A DNA stretch of 64,000 bases from Nocardioides dokdonensis FR1436 (GTDB lineage Bacteria; Actinomycetota; Actinomycetes; Propionibacteriales; Nocardioidaceae): contig NZ_CP015079.1 of assembly GCF_001653335.1 (NCBI RefSeq), positions 1,302,001 to 1,366,000 on the forward strand. The letters run 5' to 3'. Of the stretch, positions 8,982 to 17,202 are shown piece after piece; within the stretch, counting starts at the first letter, position 1; each line of letters opens with the position of its first letter. Below the pieces are notes generated by a model. The model had not been told where the DNA came from. It saw only the letters and a list, made by a program, of their open reading frames with translations, and made no database searches. The translations under genes were made by a program, and so were the position numbers.

Positions 8982-10964
8982 GTGCACCACTCGATCCGAC
9001 CCGGTGACGTGCTCGCCGGTCGGTACCGGCTCGTCGACCTGCTGAGCGAGAGCGGGAGCGGGCGGTTCTGGCGAGCGCACGACCGGATCCTCGAGCGGCA
9101 CGTCGCACTGCACGTGATCGGCGCCGACGACCCGCGGGCCCCCGGCCTGCTGGCCGCGGCGCGGCGCTCCGCAGCGGTGCTGGACCCGCACATCCTGCGC
9201 GTCCTGGACGCCGAGGAGGTCGACGGCCTCTGCTACGTCGTCAACGAGTGGGGCGCCGGCACCTCCCTGGACATCATGCTCGGCGCCGGCGGGGTGCTGC
9301 CGCCCCGACGCGCGGCCTGGCTGGTCGCCGAGGTGGGTGCCGCCACGACCGTGGCCCACGCCGCCGGGGTGCCGCACGGCCGGCTGAACCCCGAGAACGT
9401 GCTGGTCGACCTGCACGGCTCGATCCGGGTCATCGGTTGGAGCGTCGACGCCGCGCTGCACGGCGTGCCCCACGGCCGCGTCGAGGACGACGTCGCCGAC
9501 CTCGCCGGGCTCCTGTACGCCGCCCTGACCGGTCGGTGGGCGGGCGCGTCCGGCTCGGCCGTGCCGCCCGCGCCCCGCGAGCACGGCCGGGTGCTGCGCC
9601 CGCGCCAGGTGCGTGCCGGCATCCCCCGCCAGCTCGACACCCTCTGCGACGAGGTGCTCGACCTCACCGGACGGGGCCGGGGGCTGCGCGCCCCCGAGTC
9701 GGCGCGTGGCCTGGCGGCCGCGCTCGAGGACTTCGTCGGCGACCCGACGGGGATCCCCGAGTCGCTGGTCGAGCGCCTGGTCTCCCGGGGCACCGGCCCG
9801 GTGCGGTTCAGCGCGGTGCCCGAGCTGGGCCTGCGCCCCGCCGACGAGCCCGAGCCGGAGGCAGAGCCGGAGCCGGAGCCGGACGTGGAACCGACCCGGG
9901 TCATCCGGGCCGGCGACCCGGCCCTCGACGCCCCCACCGTGGCTGCCTCCATCGACACGCCCACGACCGCCGAGCCCGACGACGCCGCTGACCCCGACGG
10001 GACCGACACCCCGGCCGGCGGCACCCCCGCCGGCACCGACGCGCCCGCGTCGGTGGACCTCCCGACCGAGGCGGGGCTCCCGTCGTTCGGCACCAGCGAG
10101 GACCGCACCCACCGACCGACCCCCGGGCCGCCCCCGCCGCCCCTGGAGGACCCGGAGCCGCGTCCCCTCTTCGCCCCGGACCCGCCCGAGGGGGCCCCTG
10201 CCCGACGATCGCGTCCCGGCGCGCACACGTCGAGCGGACAGGGCGACTACTGGCCCTGGGACACCGGCACCGGCACCGGTGGTCCGGGCTCGATGACGCA
10301 CACCGGGAGCGGGGTGCTCGGGTCGGACCCGCCGCCCGAGGACGAGGAGGTCCCCGGCCGCAACACCTTCCGCCTGGCCGCGCTGCTGCTGGCCGGGGTG
10401 CTCCTGGCGGTGGCCGTCGCGGTCGCCTTCAACGTGGGTCGCGGCCGGACACCGCTGGGCTCCGTCCCCGACGACGAGGCGTCGTCGGGCTCCTCGAGCA
10501 GCTCCTCGCCCTCGAGCACGCCGCAGCCGCTGCGCGGACTCAGTGCCGCCGACTTCGACCCGCAGGCCGACCCGCCGGAGGAGAACCCGGACCTGGCACC
10601 CAACGCGGTCGACGGCGACCCCTCGACCAGCTGGCGCACCAACACCTACGACCAGAACTTCGGTCCGGGCGGGCTCAAGACCGGTCTCGGGCTGGTCGTC
10701 GACCTCGGCTCCCCCGCCGAGGTCCGCGCCGTGGAGCTCGAGCTGGTCGGCGAGGGGTCACAGGTCCAGCTCTACGTCACCGAGGAGCCGCCCACGGGCA
10801 TCGCCGACCTCGAGCCGGTCGCGGACGTCTCGGCAGGCAGCCAGGAGCGCATCGAGCTCGACGAGGCCGTGGCCGGCAGCTACCTGACCGTGTGGTTCAC
10901 CTCCCTGCCCGACGTCGGCGACGGTTTCCGCGGCGAGGTCTCCGAGATCCGGGTGCTCGGGTGA
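8982..10964 (+). CDS. MurJ-associated pseudokinase with TM helix and discoidin-like extracellular domain
   Basis: 660 residues. Residues 1-260 resemble a PknB-type kinase but lack the catalytic residues: the beta3 lysine is replaced (VALHVIG), the HRD-KxxN region reads GRLNPENVLVD, and DFG reads IGW. A long acidic, Pro-rich linker (about 285-460) precedes one transmembrane helix (about residues 463-485) and a C-terminal F5/8-type-C-like beta domain with DGDPSTSWRT. In Mycobacterium the equivalent part of MviN is phosphorylated by PknB and bound by FhaA; pknB and fhaA are both in this window. The start GTG 8982 follows GGAGGAG at a suitable distance. A TACGAT hexamer at 8905 may be its own promoter. 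Confidence 0.85.
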   Translation: MHHSIRPGDVLAGRYRLVDLLSESGSGRFWRAHDRILERHVALHVIGADDPRAPGLLAAARRSAAVLDPHILRVLDAEEVDGLCYVVNEWGAGTSLDIMLGAGGVLPPRRAAWLVAEVGAATTVAHAAGVPHGRLNPENVLVDLHGSIRVIGWSVDAALHGVPHGRVEDDVADLAGLLYAALTGRWAGASGSAVPPAPREHGRVLRPRQVRAGIPRQLDTLCDEVLDLTGRGRGLRAPESARGLAAALEDFVGDPTGIPESLVERLVSRGTGPVRFSAVPELGLRPADEPEPEAEPEPEPDVEPTRVIRAGDPALDAPTVAASIDTPTTAEPDDAADPDGTDTPAGGTPAGTDAPASVDLPTEAGLPSFGTSEDRTHRPTPGPPPPPLEDPEPRPLFAPDPPEGAPARRSRPGAHTSSGQGDYWPWDTGTGTGGPGSMTHTGSGVLGSDPPPEDEEVPGRNTFRLAALLLAGVLLAVAVAVAFNVGRGRTPLGSVPDDEASSGSSSSSSPSSTPQPLRGLSAADFDPQADPPEENPDLAPNAVDGDPSTSWRTNTYDQNFGPGGLKTGLGLVVDLGSPAEVRAVELELVGEGSQVQLYVTEEPPTGIADLEPVADVSAGSQERIELDEAVAGSYLTVWFTSLPDVGDGFRGEVSEIRVLG

Positions 10965-10971
10965 GCGTCCC

Positions 10972-11724
10972 GTGAGGGGCCACCGCCAGGACGCCCGCCC
11001 GCTCGCCGAGCTCGACGACCGGGCCCTGCTGGCTGCCCACGTGGCGGGACGCGGAGGAGCCTTCGGCGAGCTGTTCGGTCGCCACCGGGACCGGCTCTGG
11101 GCCGTCGCGCTGCGCACCACCGGCCACCACGAGGACGCCGCCGACGGCCTCCAGGACGCCATGGTCGCGGCGTACCGTCGCGCCGGCTCCTACCGCGGCG
11201 ACGCAGCGGTCACCACCTGGCTGCACCGCATCGTCGTCAACGCCTGCCTCGACCGGATGCGCGCCGCCCGCGTACGACGTACCGAACGGCTCCCTGACGA
11301 CCTGGAGGAGTACGGCGACCGCGGCGACACCCGCACCGCGACCCCGGAGACCGAGGACCCCGTCGAGCACTCGGTGCGCCTGGAGCGCCGCCGCGCGGTG
11401 CTGGACGCACTGGCCACGCTGCCGGCCGAGCAGCGCGCCGCGATCGTGCTCGTCGACATGGAGGGCTACCCGGTCGCCGAGGTGGCCCTGATGCTCGACT
11501 GCGCGGTGGGCACCGTGAAGTCCCGGTGCTCCCGCGGTCGCGCCCGCCTGGCCGCGCAGCTGGGTGACCTGGTCCGCGTCGACGACCACGCCGACCGGGA
11601 CCCGGCCGAGCCCGGCCGGGGGAACCCCCTCGCCGCCTCACCCGTCCGACCTGACGACCCCCGCGGACCACCCGCACCCCACCCCGACCAGCAGCCCGAC
11701 CAGCAGCCCGACCAACAGCCCTGA
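10972..11724 (+). CDS. sigM: ECF RNA polymerase sigma factor SigM
   Basis: 250 residues. Sigma-70 region 2 (FGELFGRHRDRLWAVALRTT through TTWLHRIVVNACLDRMR) and region 4 (LPAEQRAAIVLVDMEGYPVAEVA, then helix-turn-helix TVKSRCSRGRARL) are both clear, and there is no region 3, so it is an ECF factor. Position after murJ and before trxBA identifies it as SigM. It directs transcription of a stress regulon; targets cannot be read from here. Residues after about 205 form a Pro/Asp/Gln tail ending in three DQQP repeats, which is longer than usual. The start GTG 10972 lies 7 nt after the previous stop. Confidence 0.92.
   Translation: MRGHRQDARPLAELDDRALLAAHVAGRGGAFGELFGRHRDRLWAVALRTTGHHEDAADGLQDAMVAAYRRAGSYRGDAAVTTWLHRIVVNACLDRMRAARVRRTERLPDDLEEYGDRGDTRTATPETEDPVEHSVRLERRRAVLDALATLPAEQRAAIVLVDMEGYPVAEVALMLDCAVGTVKSRCSRGRARLAAQLGDLVRVDDHADRDPAEPGRGNPLAASPVRPDDPRGPPAPHPDQQPDQQPDQQP
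11687..11722 (+). repeat. 12-bp tandem repeat in the 3' end of sigM
   Basis: Three near-identical copies of a GACCAGCAGCCC unit encode the repeated DQQP tail of SigM. The copy number may vary between strains by slippage. Confidence 0.6.
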
Positions 11725-11838
11725 GACCAGCCCCTCACCCCCGGCACGGTGGCCGACCCCGGCCAGCGACCGCCGGAGGACACGGGGGAGGATGGTCCGT
11801 CGTCCACCCGGACACCCACCGTCACTGAAGGAGGCGAG

Positions 11839-12627
11839 ATGACCGCTCCCGTCGCTCCCTCCCCCGAGGAGGAGGCCCGGCTCCGGCGCCTGCTCGCCGA
11901 CGCCCGGCACGAGGCGCCCGTCCCGGCCGACGTGGGCGCCCGGCTCGACGAGGTGCTCGGCAGGCTCGAGGCCGGCGAGGACGTGCCCAGCGGGATCAGC
12001 GGCACCGGCGTGCTCGAGTTCGCCGCCGCACGCCGCCGACGGGTCGCGTCGATGCTCGTCGCCGCCGCAGCCGTCGTGGTGGTCGGCATCGGCCTCGGCC
12101 AGGTGGTCGACCTGGACGGCGCCGGGTCCGGAGGTGACGCCTCCTCGCCCGAGGCCGGTGCCGGGGTGGCCGAGTCCAGCGACCGGGACGAGTCCCCGGA
12201 CCGCAGCGAGACCAGCGCCGATGCGGGCGAGGGGAGCAAGGCGGCCCAGGACAGCCTGTCCTCCGGGCGCAGCCTGAGTCGACAGGGGCCCACCCGCGGG
12301 GTCGTGGTCCTCGACGGGCGGCTGCCGCGCATCTCGGAGAAGGCCTTCGGCGACGACGTGACCCGGCTCCAGCAGCGTGCCGTGCGCGACGGCGGGGCGC
12401 CCTCGGCCCGGCTGGAGCGCCTCCGCGGTGCGCCGCGCCCGGTGCTGCGCGCCTGGCGGGACTGTGCGCCGGCCGCGTGGGGCGAGGGCATCCTGGTGGC
12501 CGTCCTGAGCGGCAACGACGCGGCCGTGCTCGCCTTCCGGCCACCCGCCGGGGACAGCCAGGTCGTCGACCTGCTCCAGTGCGGCACCGGCGGCGTGCTG
12601 CGCACCACCACGCTCCCGCGCCGCTGA
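11839..12627 (+). CDS. Putative membrane anti-sigma factor partner of SigM
   Basis: 263 residues. The N-terminal 70 residues are cytoplasmic and helical ([20 protein letters not shown]), followed by RRRR and one transmembrane helix ([19 protein letters not shown], about residues 73-92). A low-complexity acidic/Ser-rich linker and a C-terminal globular domain with two cysteines (residues about 209 and 254) lie outside the cell. Position immediately after sigM matches rsmA in mycobacteria, so an anti-SigM role is inferred. No HxxxCxxC zinc anti-sigma motif is seen. An upstream in-frame GTG at 11749 is rejected because AAGGAGG (11828-11834) sits 4 nt before ATG 11839. Confidence 0.65.
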   Translation: MTAPVAPSPEEEARLRRLLADARHEAPVPADVGARLDEVLGRLEAGEDVPSGISGTGVLEFAAARRRRVASMLVAAAAVVVVGIGLGQVVDLDGAGSGGDASSPEAGAGVAESSDRDESPDRSETSADAGEGSKAAQDSLSSGRSLSRQGPTRGVVVLDGRLPRISEKAFGDDVTRLQQRAVRDGGAPSARLERLRGAPRPVLRAWRDCAPAAWGEGILVAVLSGNDAAVLAFRPPAGDSQVVDLLQCGTGGVLRTTTLPRR

Positions 12628-12650
12628 CACGGGTGCGACCCGGTCCCCCG

Positions 12651-12676
12651 GGAATGCCACTCCCCTAGGATCGGTT
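12651..12676 (+). promoter_or_regulatory. SigR/SigH-type oxidative stress promoter of trxBA
   Basis: GGAAT (12651-12655), then exactly 18 nt, then GTT (12674-12676). This is the consensus of the disulfide-stress sigma factors SigR (Streptomyces) and SigH (Mycobacterium), for which trxBA is a classical target. Confidence 0.65.
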
Positions 12677-12730
12677 GGACCGAGCGGACCGGGAACCGGT
12701 CCACCCCCAGACCGAGGAGAAGCTGGACGC

Positions 12731-13726
12731 ATGTCCGAGAACGTCATCCGCAACGTCATCATCATCGGCTCGGGGCCTGCCGGCTACACCGCGGCGGTCT
12801 ACGCAGCCCGGGCCAACCTGCACCCGCTGGTCTTCGAGGGCTCGGTGACCGCCGGTGGTGCGCTGATGAACACCACCGACGTCGAGAACTTCCCCGGCTT
12901 CCGCGACGGCATCATGGGCCCGGCCCTGATGGACGAGATGCGCGCCCAGGCCGAGCGCTTCGGCGCCGAGCTGGTCTCCGACGACGTCGTCGAGGTCGAG
13001 CTGACCGGTGACGTCAAGACCGTGCGCACCGCCACCGAGACCCACCAGGCGCACGCGGTCATCCTGGCCACCGGTTCCGGCTACCGCGAGCTGGGGCTGC
13101 CCCGCGAGAAGGAGCTCTCCGGTCGCGGTGTCTCCTGGTGTGCCACCTGCGACGGGTTCTTCTTCCGCGACCAGCACATCGCCGTCGTCGGCGGCGGCGA
13201 CTCCGCGGTGGAGGAGGCCACGTTCCTGACGCGCTTCGGCTCCAAGGTCTCCCTCATCGTGCGCCGCGACGAGCTGCGCGCCTCCAAGATCATGCAGGAG
13301 CGGGCGTTCGCGGACCCCAAGCTCGAGATCCTGTGGAACAGCGAGATCGCCGAGATCCACGGCCCCGATCGCCTGGAGTCGCTGACCCTGCGCGACACCC
13401 GCACCGGTGAGCTGCGTCCGCTGGACGCCACCGGGCTGTTCGTGGCCATCGGCCACGACCCCCGCTCCGAGCTCCTGACCGGACAGGTCGACCTCGACGA
13501 CAACGGCTACGTGCTGGCCCAGCACCCCAACACCGGCACCAACCAGCCCGGCGTCTTCGCCTGCGGCGACCTGGTCGACCACCAGTACCGCCAGGCCATC
13601 ACCGCGGCCGGCACCGGGTGTGCGGCGGCGCTGGACGCCGAGCGCTACCTCTCCGAGCTCGAGCACGTCGCCTCCTCGCCCGCGGACGCCCAGGAGCGTG
13701 CCGACGCCGAGGTCGTCGGGGCCTGA
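12731..13726 (+). CDS. trxB: Thioredoxin-disulfide reductase
   Basis: 331 residues. The enzyme reduces thioredoxin with NADPH. The FAD-binding Rossmann motif [20 protein letters not shown] is at the N-terminus, the redox-active CATC (CxxC) near residue 137, the NADPH-binding [10 protein letters not shown] near residue 155, and the C-terminal FAD motif [23 protein letters not shown] near residue 275. The C-terminal tail after residue 310 is short and acidic. GAGGAG lies 9 nt before ATG 12731. It is paired with trxA downstream; a SigR-like promoter lies upstream. Confidence 0.96.
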   Translation: MSENVIRNVIIIGSGPAGYTAAVYAARANLHPLVFEGSVTAGGALMNTTDVENFPGFRDGIMGPALMDEMRAQAERFGAELVSDDVVEVELTGDVKTVRTATETHQAHAVILATGSGYRELGLPREKELSGRGVSWCATCDGFFFRDQHIAVVGGGDSAVEEATFLTRFGSKVSLIVRRDELRASKIMQERAFADPKLEILWNSEIAEIHGPDRLESLTLRDTRTGELRPLDATGLFVAIGHDPRSELLTGQVDLDDNGYVLAQHPNTGTNQPGVFACGDLVDHQYRQAITAAGTGCAAALDAERYLSELEHVASSPADAQERADAEVVGA

Positions 13727-13732
13727 GCCCGA

Positions 13733-13768
13733 CCGCCGGGCACCGGGGAACATCACGACGCCCGGCGG
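13733..13768 (+). terminator. Hairpin between trxB and trxA
   Basis: CCGCCGGGC (13733-13741) pairs perfectly with GCCCGGCGG (13760-13768) across an 18-nt loop. It may attenuate read-through or stabilise trxB mRNA; no T-run follows. Confidence 0.35.
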
Positions 13769-13842
13769 CGTTCCACCTCGCAACGACCCCCTGGAGCCCT
13801 GCTCCGGAACCCGTCCCACCCCACAGATCTGAGAGGTCCACC

Positions 13843-14166
13843 ATGGGCAACATGTCAGCCGTCACCGACGCCGAGTTCGAGCAGCAGGTCCTCCTGGCCG
13901 ACAAGCCGGTCCTCGTGGACTTCTGGGCCGAGTGGTGCGGTCCGTGCCGTCAGGTCTCGCCGATCCTCGACGAGCTCGCCGGCGCACACAGCGACAAGAT
14001 CACGTTCCTGAAGATGAACGTCGACGAGAACCCCGTGACGCCCTCGTCCTACCGGGTCACGGGCATCCCGACGATCAACGTCTACCAGGGCGGCCAGGTC
14101 GTGAAGAGCATCGTCGGCGCGCGCCCGAAGGCCGCGCTGCTCAAGGAGCTCGCCGACTTCATCTGA
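13843..14166 (+). CDS. trxA: Thioredoxin
   Basis: 107 residues, the normal length. The active site WCGPCR (residues about 30-35) and the cis-proline loop GIPTINVY define a thioredoxin that reduces protein disulfides in the cytoplasm. ATG 13843 follows GAGAGG; the frame is open further upstream, but no conserved sequence is encoded there. A second ATG four codons in (MSAVTD) is also possible. Confidence 0.95.
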   Translation: MGNMSAVTDAEFEQQVLLADKPVLVDFWAEWCGPCRQVSPILDELAGAHSDKITFLKMNVDENPVTPSSYRVTGIPTINVYQGGQVVKSIVGARPKAALLKELADFI

Positions 14167-14207
14167 GCCGGCACGGAGCCTGCTCACGCAGGCCCCACCA
14201 GCGCACC

Positions 14208-14241
14208 CCGACCCTCGTCACCTCACGGTGACGGGGGTCGG
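14208..14241. terminator. Bidirectional terminator between trxA and the GNAT gene
   Basis: A 15-nt arm beginning CCGACCCTCGTCACC (14208-14222) pairs with 14227-14241 with one mismatch around a TCAC loop. It overlaps the GNAT stop codon and serves the convergent pair. Confidence 0.6.
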
Positions 14242-14915
14242 CTGCGTTGGGTGGCCGGCACCGGGACGGGACGCACCACCCCCCGCAGCCGCGCGATGGC
14301 CGCCTCCACCTCGTCGCGCCAGGTCAGGGCGGCGTCGAGGTCCATCCGCATCCGTGGTGTCACCGGGTGCGCGCGGACGGTGCCGAACCCCACGCCGCTC
14401 AGGAACCCGACCGGCAGGGCGCACCCGGCCACGGTGCCCGGTCTCGCGGCGAGCAGCGCCCGGGGCGAGCCCGTGGGTGGGGTCGCCCGGCCGAAGGCCT
14501 CCACCGCCCCGATCCCCCCGCGGCCCAGCAGGTCGCGCGCCATGGCCTGCACCAGGACCCGGCCGAGGCCGCCCCCCGTGTGCGCGGGGTCGACGTACCC
14601 GCTGACCAGGAGGACGGCGTCCGGGGACACCGGTGAGGTCGCGAAGCCGTCCGCCGCAGGCACCAGCGCCGGCGGCGCGTAGAGCAGGTGCCCCACCGCC
14701 CGGCCGTCGACCAGCACCACCCGTCCGCACGAACCCCACTCGCGCAGGACCTCCGACAACCAGGACGCCCGTTCGTGGAGTGCCTCGGCGTCGCTGCACG
14801 ACCGGGAGCGGCGCACCGGGTCGAGCTGCCACAGGGCGCAGGTGCGGCAGGGAGCGTCCAGCTCCTGGAGCAGGTCCACGGTGATCCGCACGATCTTCCG
14901 GGACACGCACCTCAC
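14223..14915 (-). CDS. GNAT family N-acetyltransferase
   Basis: 230 residues. A conserved Cys-rich start (PCRTCALW) precedes a GNAT fold in which the acetyl-CoA loop reads HTGGGLGRVLVQAMARDL (Q/RxxGxG/A variant). Proteins of this type sit next to trxA in many actinobacteria; the acceptor substrate is unknown. In-frame GTG codons at 14915, 14906 and 14891 all precede conserved sequence, so the start is uncertain within eight codons. Confidence 0.7.
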   Translation of the reverse strand: MRCVSRKIVRITVDLLQELDAPCRTCALWQLDPVRRSRSCSDAEALHERASWLSEVLREWGSCGRVVLVDGRAVGHLLYAPPALVPAADGFATSPVSPDAVLLVSGYVDPAHTGGGLGRVLVQAMARDLLGRGGIGAVEAFGRATPPTGSPRALLAARPGTVAGCALPVGFLSGVGFGTVRAHPVTPRMRMDLDAALTWRDEVEAAIARLRGVVRPVPVPATQRSRPPSP

Positions 14916-15006
14916 CTACCCTCGTCGCCGGTGTGAGCCGATCGACTCGCCCACACCGCGATCTCCGCGTGCACGCAGGCCGTCCATCCCTCATGCTAGA
15001 CCTGTC

Positions 15007-16320
15007 ATGGATTCCTCACCCGCGCGCTCGCACACCAGCCTCGACTCCTTCGTCGACCTCTACGCCGCGCGCACGGCGGGGATGACCGCCTCGGAGATCC
15101 GAGCGCTCTTCGCGGTCGCCTCGCGCCCCGAGGTGGTCTCGCTGGCCGGCGGCATGCCCAACATCTCCGGACTGCCGCTGGACGTCGTCGGCAGCGCCAT
15201 CAGCGACCTGGTCGAGCACCAGGGCACCGTGGCGATGCAGTACGGGTCCGGCCAGGGCCTGCCCGAGCTGCGGGAGCAGATCACCGACGTCATGCGGCTC
15301 GAGGGCATCGAGGCGCACCCCGACGACGTCGTGGTCACCGTGGGCTCCCAGCAGGCCGTCGACCTGGTCACCCGGGTCTTCTGCGATCCCGGCGACGTGG
15401 TGATCTGCGAGGCCCCGTCGTACGTCGGCGCACTGGGCGTCTTCCGCGCCTACCAGGCCGAGGTCGTGCACGCCGAGATGGACGCGCACGGGCTGGTGCC
15501 CGAGGCGCTGCGCCACGCGATCGCGACCGTCAAGGCAGCCGGCAAGAAGATCAAGTTCCTCTACACGATCCCGAACTTCCACAACCCCGCCGGCGTGACC
15601 ATGTCCGCGCAGCGGCGCACCGAGGTCCTCGAGATCTGCCGCGACGAGGGCGTGCTCATCCTCGAGGACAACCCCTACGGACTGCTGGGCTTCGAGCGCG
15701 AGCCCCTGCGGGCCCTGCGCGCCGACGAGGCCGACGGCGTGATCTACCTCGGCTCCTTCTCCAAGACCTTCGCCCCGGGGTTCCGGGTCGGCTGGGCGCT
15801 GGCCCCCCACCCGGTGCGCGAGAAGCTGGTGCTGGCCCAGGAGTCCGCGACCCTGTGCCCCCCGCAGTTCTCCCAGATGGCGGTCTCGGCGTACCTGGCC
15901 AAGCACGACTGGGTCGGGCAGATCAAGCAGTTCCGCGAGATGTATCGCGAACGCCGCGACGCGATGATCTCCGCGCTCGGCGACATGATGCCCGCCGGCT
16001 GCTCCTGGAACGTCCCCGAGGGTGGCTTCTACGTCTGGCTCAGCCTGCCTCCTGGCATCGACGCCAAGGCGATGCTGCCACGGGCTGTGACCTCCCGGGT
16101 CGCCTACGTCCCCGGCACCGCGTTCTACGCCGACGGTTTCGGGTCCGGTGCGATGCGTCTGTCGTTCTGCTACCCCACGCCGGAGCGGATCCGCGAGGGC
16201 GTGCGGCGCCTGGCCGGCGTCCTGGAGGCCGAGATCGAGCTGAGGGCCACCTTCGGCACCACCATCCCGGAGCGCGGCCTGCCCGCCGGGTACGACGCGC
16301 CCGGCACCGACGTCACCTGA
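15007..16320 (+). CDS. PLP-dependent aminotransferase (class I/II, 2-aminoadipate type)
   Basis: 437 residues. The fold-type I core is clear: SLAGGMPN near the start, the QYGSGQGLPELRE loop, YTIPNFHNPAGVTMS, and the Schiff-base lysine in GSFSKTFAPGFRVGW. The closest functional groups are 2-aminoadipate transaminase and the aminotransferase half of MocR regulators, but no DNA-binding domain is attached. Substrate cannot be assigned from sequence. The frame extends upstream to 14842, but ATG 15007 is chosen because homologous sequence starts there. It stands alone between trxA and the plsC-like gene. Confidence 0.82.
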   Translation: MDSSPARSHTSLDSFVDLYAARTAGMTASEIRALFAVASRPEVVSLAGGMPNISGLPLDVVGSAISDLVEHQGTVAMQYGSGQGLPELREQITDVMRLEGIEAHPDDVVVTVGSQQAVDLVTRVFCDPGDVVICEAPSYVGALGVFRAYQAEVVHAEMDAHGLVPEALRHAIATVKAAGKKIKFLYTIPNFHNPAGVTMSAQRRTEVLEICRDEGVLILEDNPYGLLGFEREPLRALRADEADGVIYLGSFSKTFAPGFRVGWALAPHPVREKLVLAQESATLCPPQFSQMAVSAYLAKHDWVGQIKQFREMYRERRDAMISALGDMMPAGCSWNVPEGGFYVWLSLPPGIDAKAMLPRAVTSRVAYVPGTAFYADGFGSGAMRLSFCYPTPERIREGVRRLAGVLEAEIELRATFGTTIPERGLPAGYDAPGTDVT

Positions 16321-16334
16321 TCCGGGCGGCATGG

Positions 16335-16340
16335 CAGGAT
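16335..16340 (+). promoter_or_regulatory. -10 hexamer CAGGAT before the acyltransferase gene
   Basis: It ends 7 nt before GTG 16348 with no Shine-Dalgarno sequence, consistent with leaderless transcription. Confidence 0.4.
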
Positions 16341-16347
16341 CGGGCTC

Positions 16348-17121
16348 GTGCTCGATCTCACGTACCCCCCGATCATCCTGGCGGCGAAGACCGGTTTTCG
16401 CCTGCTCGGTCAGCGCATCACGACCACGGGCGCCGAGCACGTGCCGCGCACGGGCGGGGTGCTGCTGGCCTTCAACCACATCGGGTACGTCGACTTCGTC
16501 TACGGCGGGCTCGCCGCGAACCCCTCCAAGCGGCTGGTGCGCTTCATGGCCAAGCGGGAGATCTTCGACCACAGCGCCGGCGGGGTCCTGATGCGTTCCC
16601 TGCACCACATCGAGGTGGACCGGGGCGAGGGTCTCGAGTCCTTCCGCACCGCGGTGGACTACCTGGAGCAGGGTGAGGCGGTGGGGATCTTCCCCGAGGC
16701 GACCATCTCACGCTCCATGGAGCTCAAGGAGTTCAAGACCGGCGCCGTGCGCATCGCCGCGGCGGCGGGCGTCCCGATCGTCCCGGTGATCCTGTGGGGC
16801 ACCCAGCGGATGATGACCAAGGACCACCCCCGCGACTTCTCACGTGGCAAGTCGATCCACCTGCGCGTCGGTGAGCCGCTGCACCCCGACGGCAGCGATC
16901 CCGTCGCCGAGACGGCCGCCCTGCGGGCCCGGATGGCCACGATGCTCGACGAGACGATCGCGGACTACCCCGCGGACGAGCAGCCGCCCGGCAGCTGGTG
17001 GGTCCCGGCCCGCCTGGGGGGCAGCGCCCCCACCCCCGAGGAGGCGCTTCGCCTCGACGGCGAGGAGAAGCGGGCTCGCGCCGCCAAGCGGCGCGCAGCC
17101 CGGGGCGACACGTCGGCCTGA
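16348..17121 (+). CDS. 1-acyl-sn-glycerol-3-phosphate acyltransferase family protein (PlsC-like)
   Basis: 257 residues. The catalytic HxxxxD motif is present as NHIGYVDF, and the glycerophosphate-binding FPEATIS motif follows about 75 residues later. Such enzymes acylate lysophosphatidic acid at the membrane during phospholipid synthesis. The exact acceptor is not proven. The C-terminus is rich in Lys/Arg/Ala. It is convergent with parB across an 81-bp spacer holding a hairpin. Confidence 0.85.
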   Translation: MLDLTYPPIILAAKTGFRLLGQRITTTGAEHVPRTGGVLLAFNHIGYVDFVYGGLAANPSKRLVRFMAKREIFDHSAGGVLMRSLHHIEVDRGEGLESFRTAVDYLEQGEAVGIFPEATISRSMELKEFKTGAVRIAAAAGVPIVPVILWGTQRMMTKDHPRDFSRGKSIHLRVGEPLHPDGSDPVAETAALRARMATMLDETIADYPADEQPPGSWWVPARLGGSAPTPEEALRLDGEEKRARAAKRRAARGDTSA

Positions 17122-17151
17122 GACCGTCCCATCGACTCGGTCGCCAGCAAC

Positions 17152-17177
17152 ATGTCGCTTTGTCGATAAAGCGACAT
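17152..17177. terminator. Palindrome between plsC-like gene and parB
   Basis: ATGTCGCTTT (17152-17161) pairs perfectly with AAAGCGACAT (17168-17177) across GTCGAT. It lies between convergent genes and is followed by two further ATCGCT copies. A terminator is likely; an operator is possible. Confidence 0.5.
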
Positions 17178-17202
17178 ATCGCTACATCGCTTCAGCAGTG
17201 GT

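Noticed and set aside
8890..8985. Frameshift splitting a MurJ-pseudokinase fusion
   Set aside because: MurJ has a natural end, an 83-bp gap follows, and the second gene has its own ribosome binding site and start.
11749..11838. Earlier GTG start for the SigM partner protein
   Set aside because: A strong AAGGAGG lies directly before ATG 11839 and the extra residues are Pro/Thr/Glu-rich without similarity.
16840..16860. Third parS site at CTCACGTGG
   Set aside because: Only the central CACGTG is present; the flanking bases do not match GTTTCACGTGAAAC.
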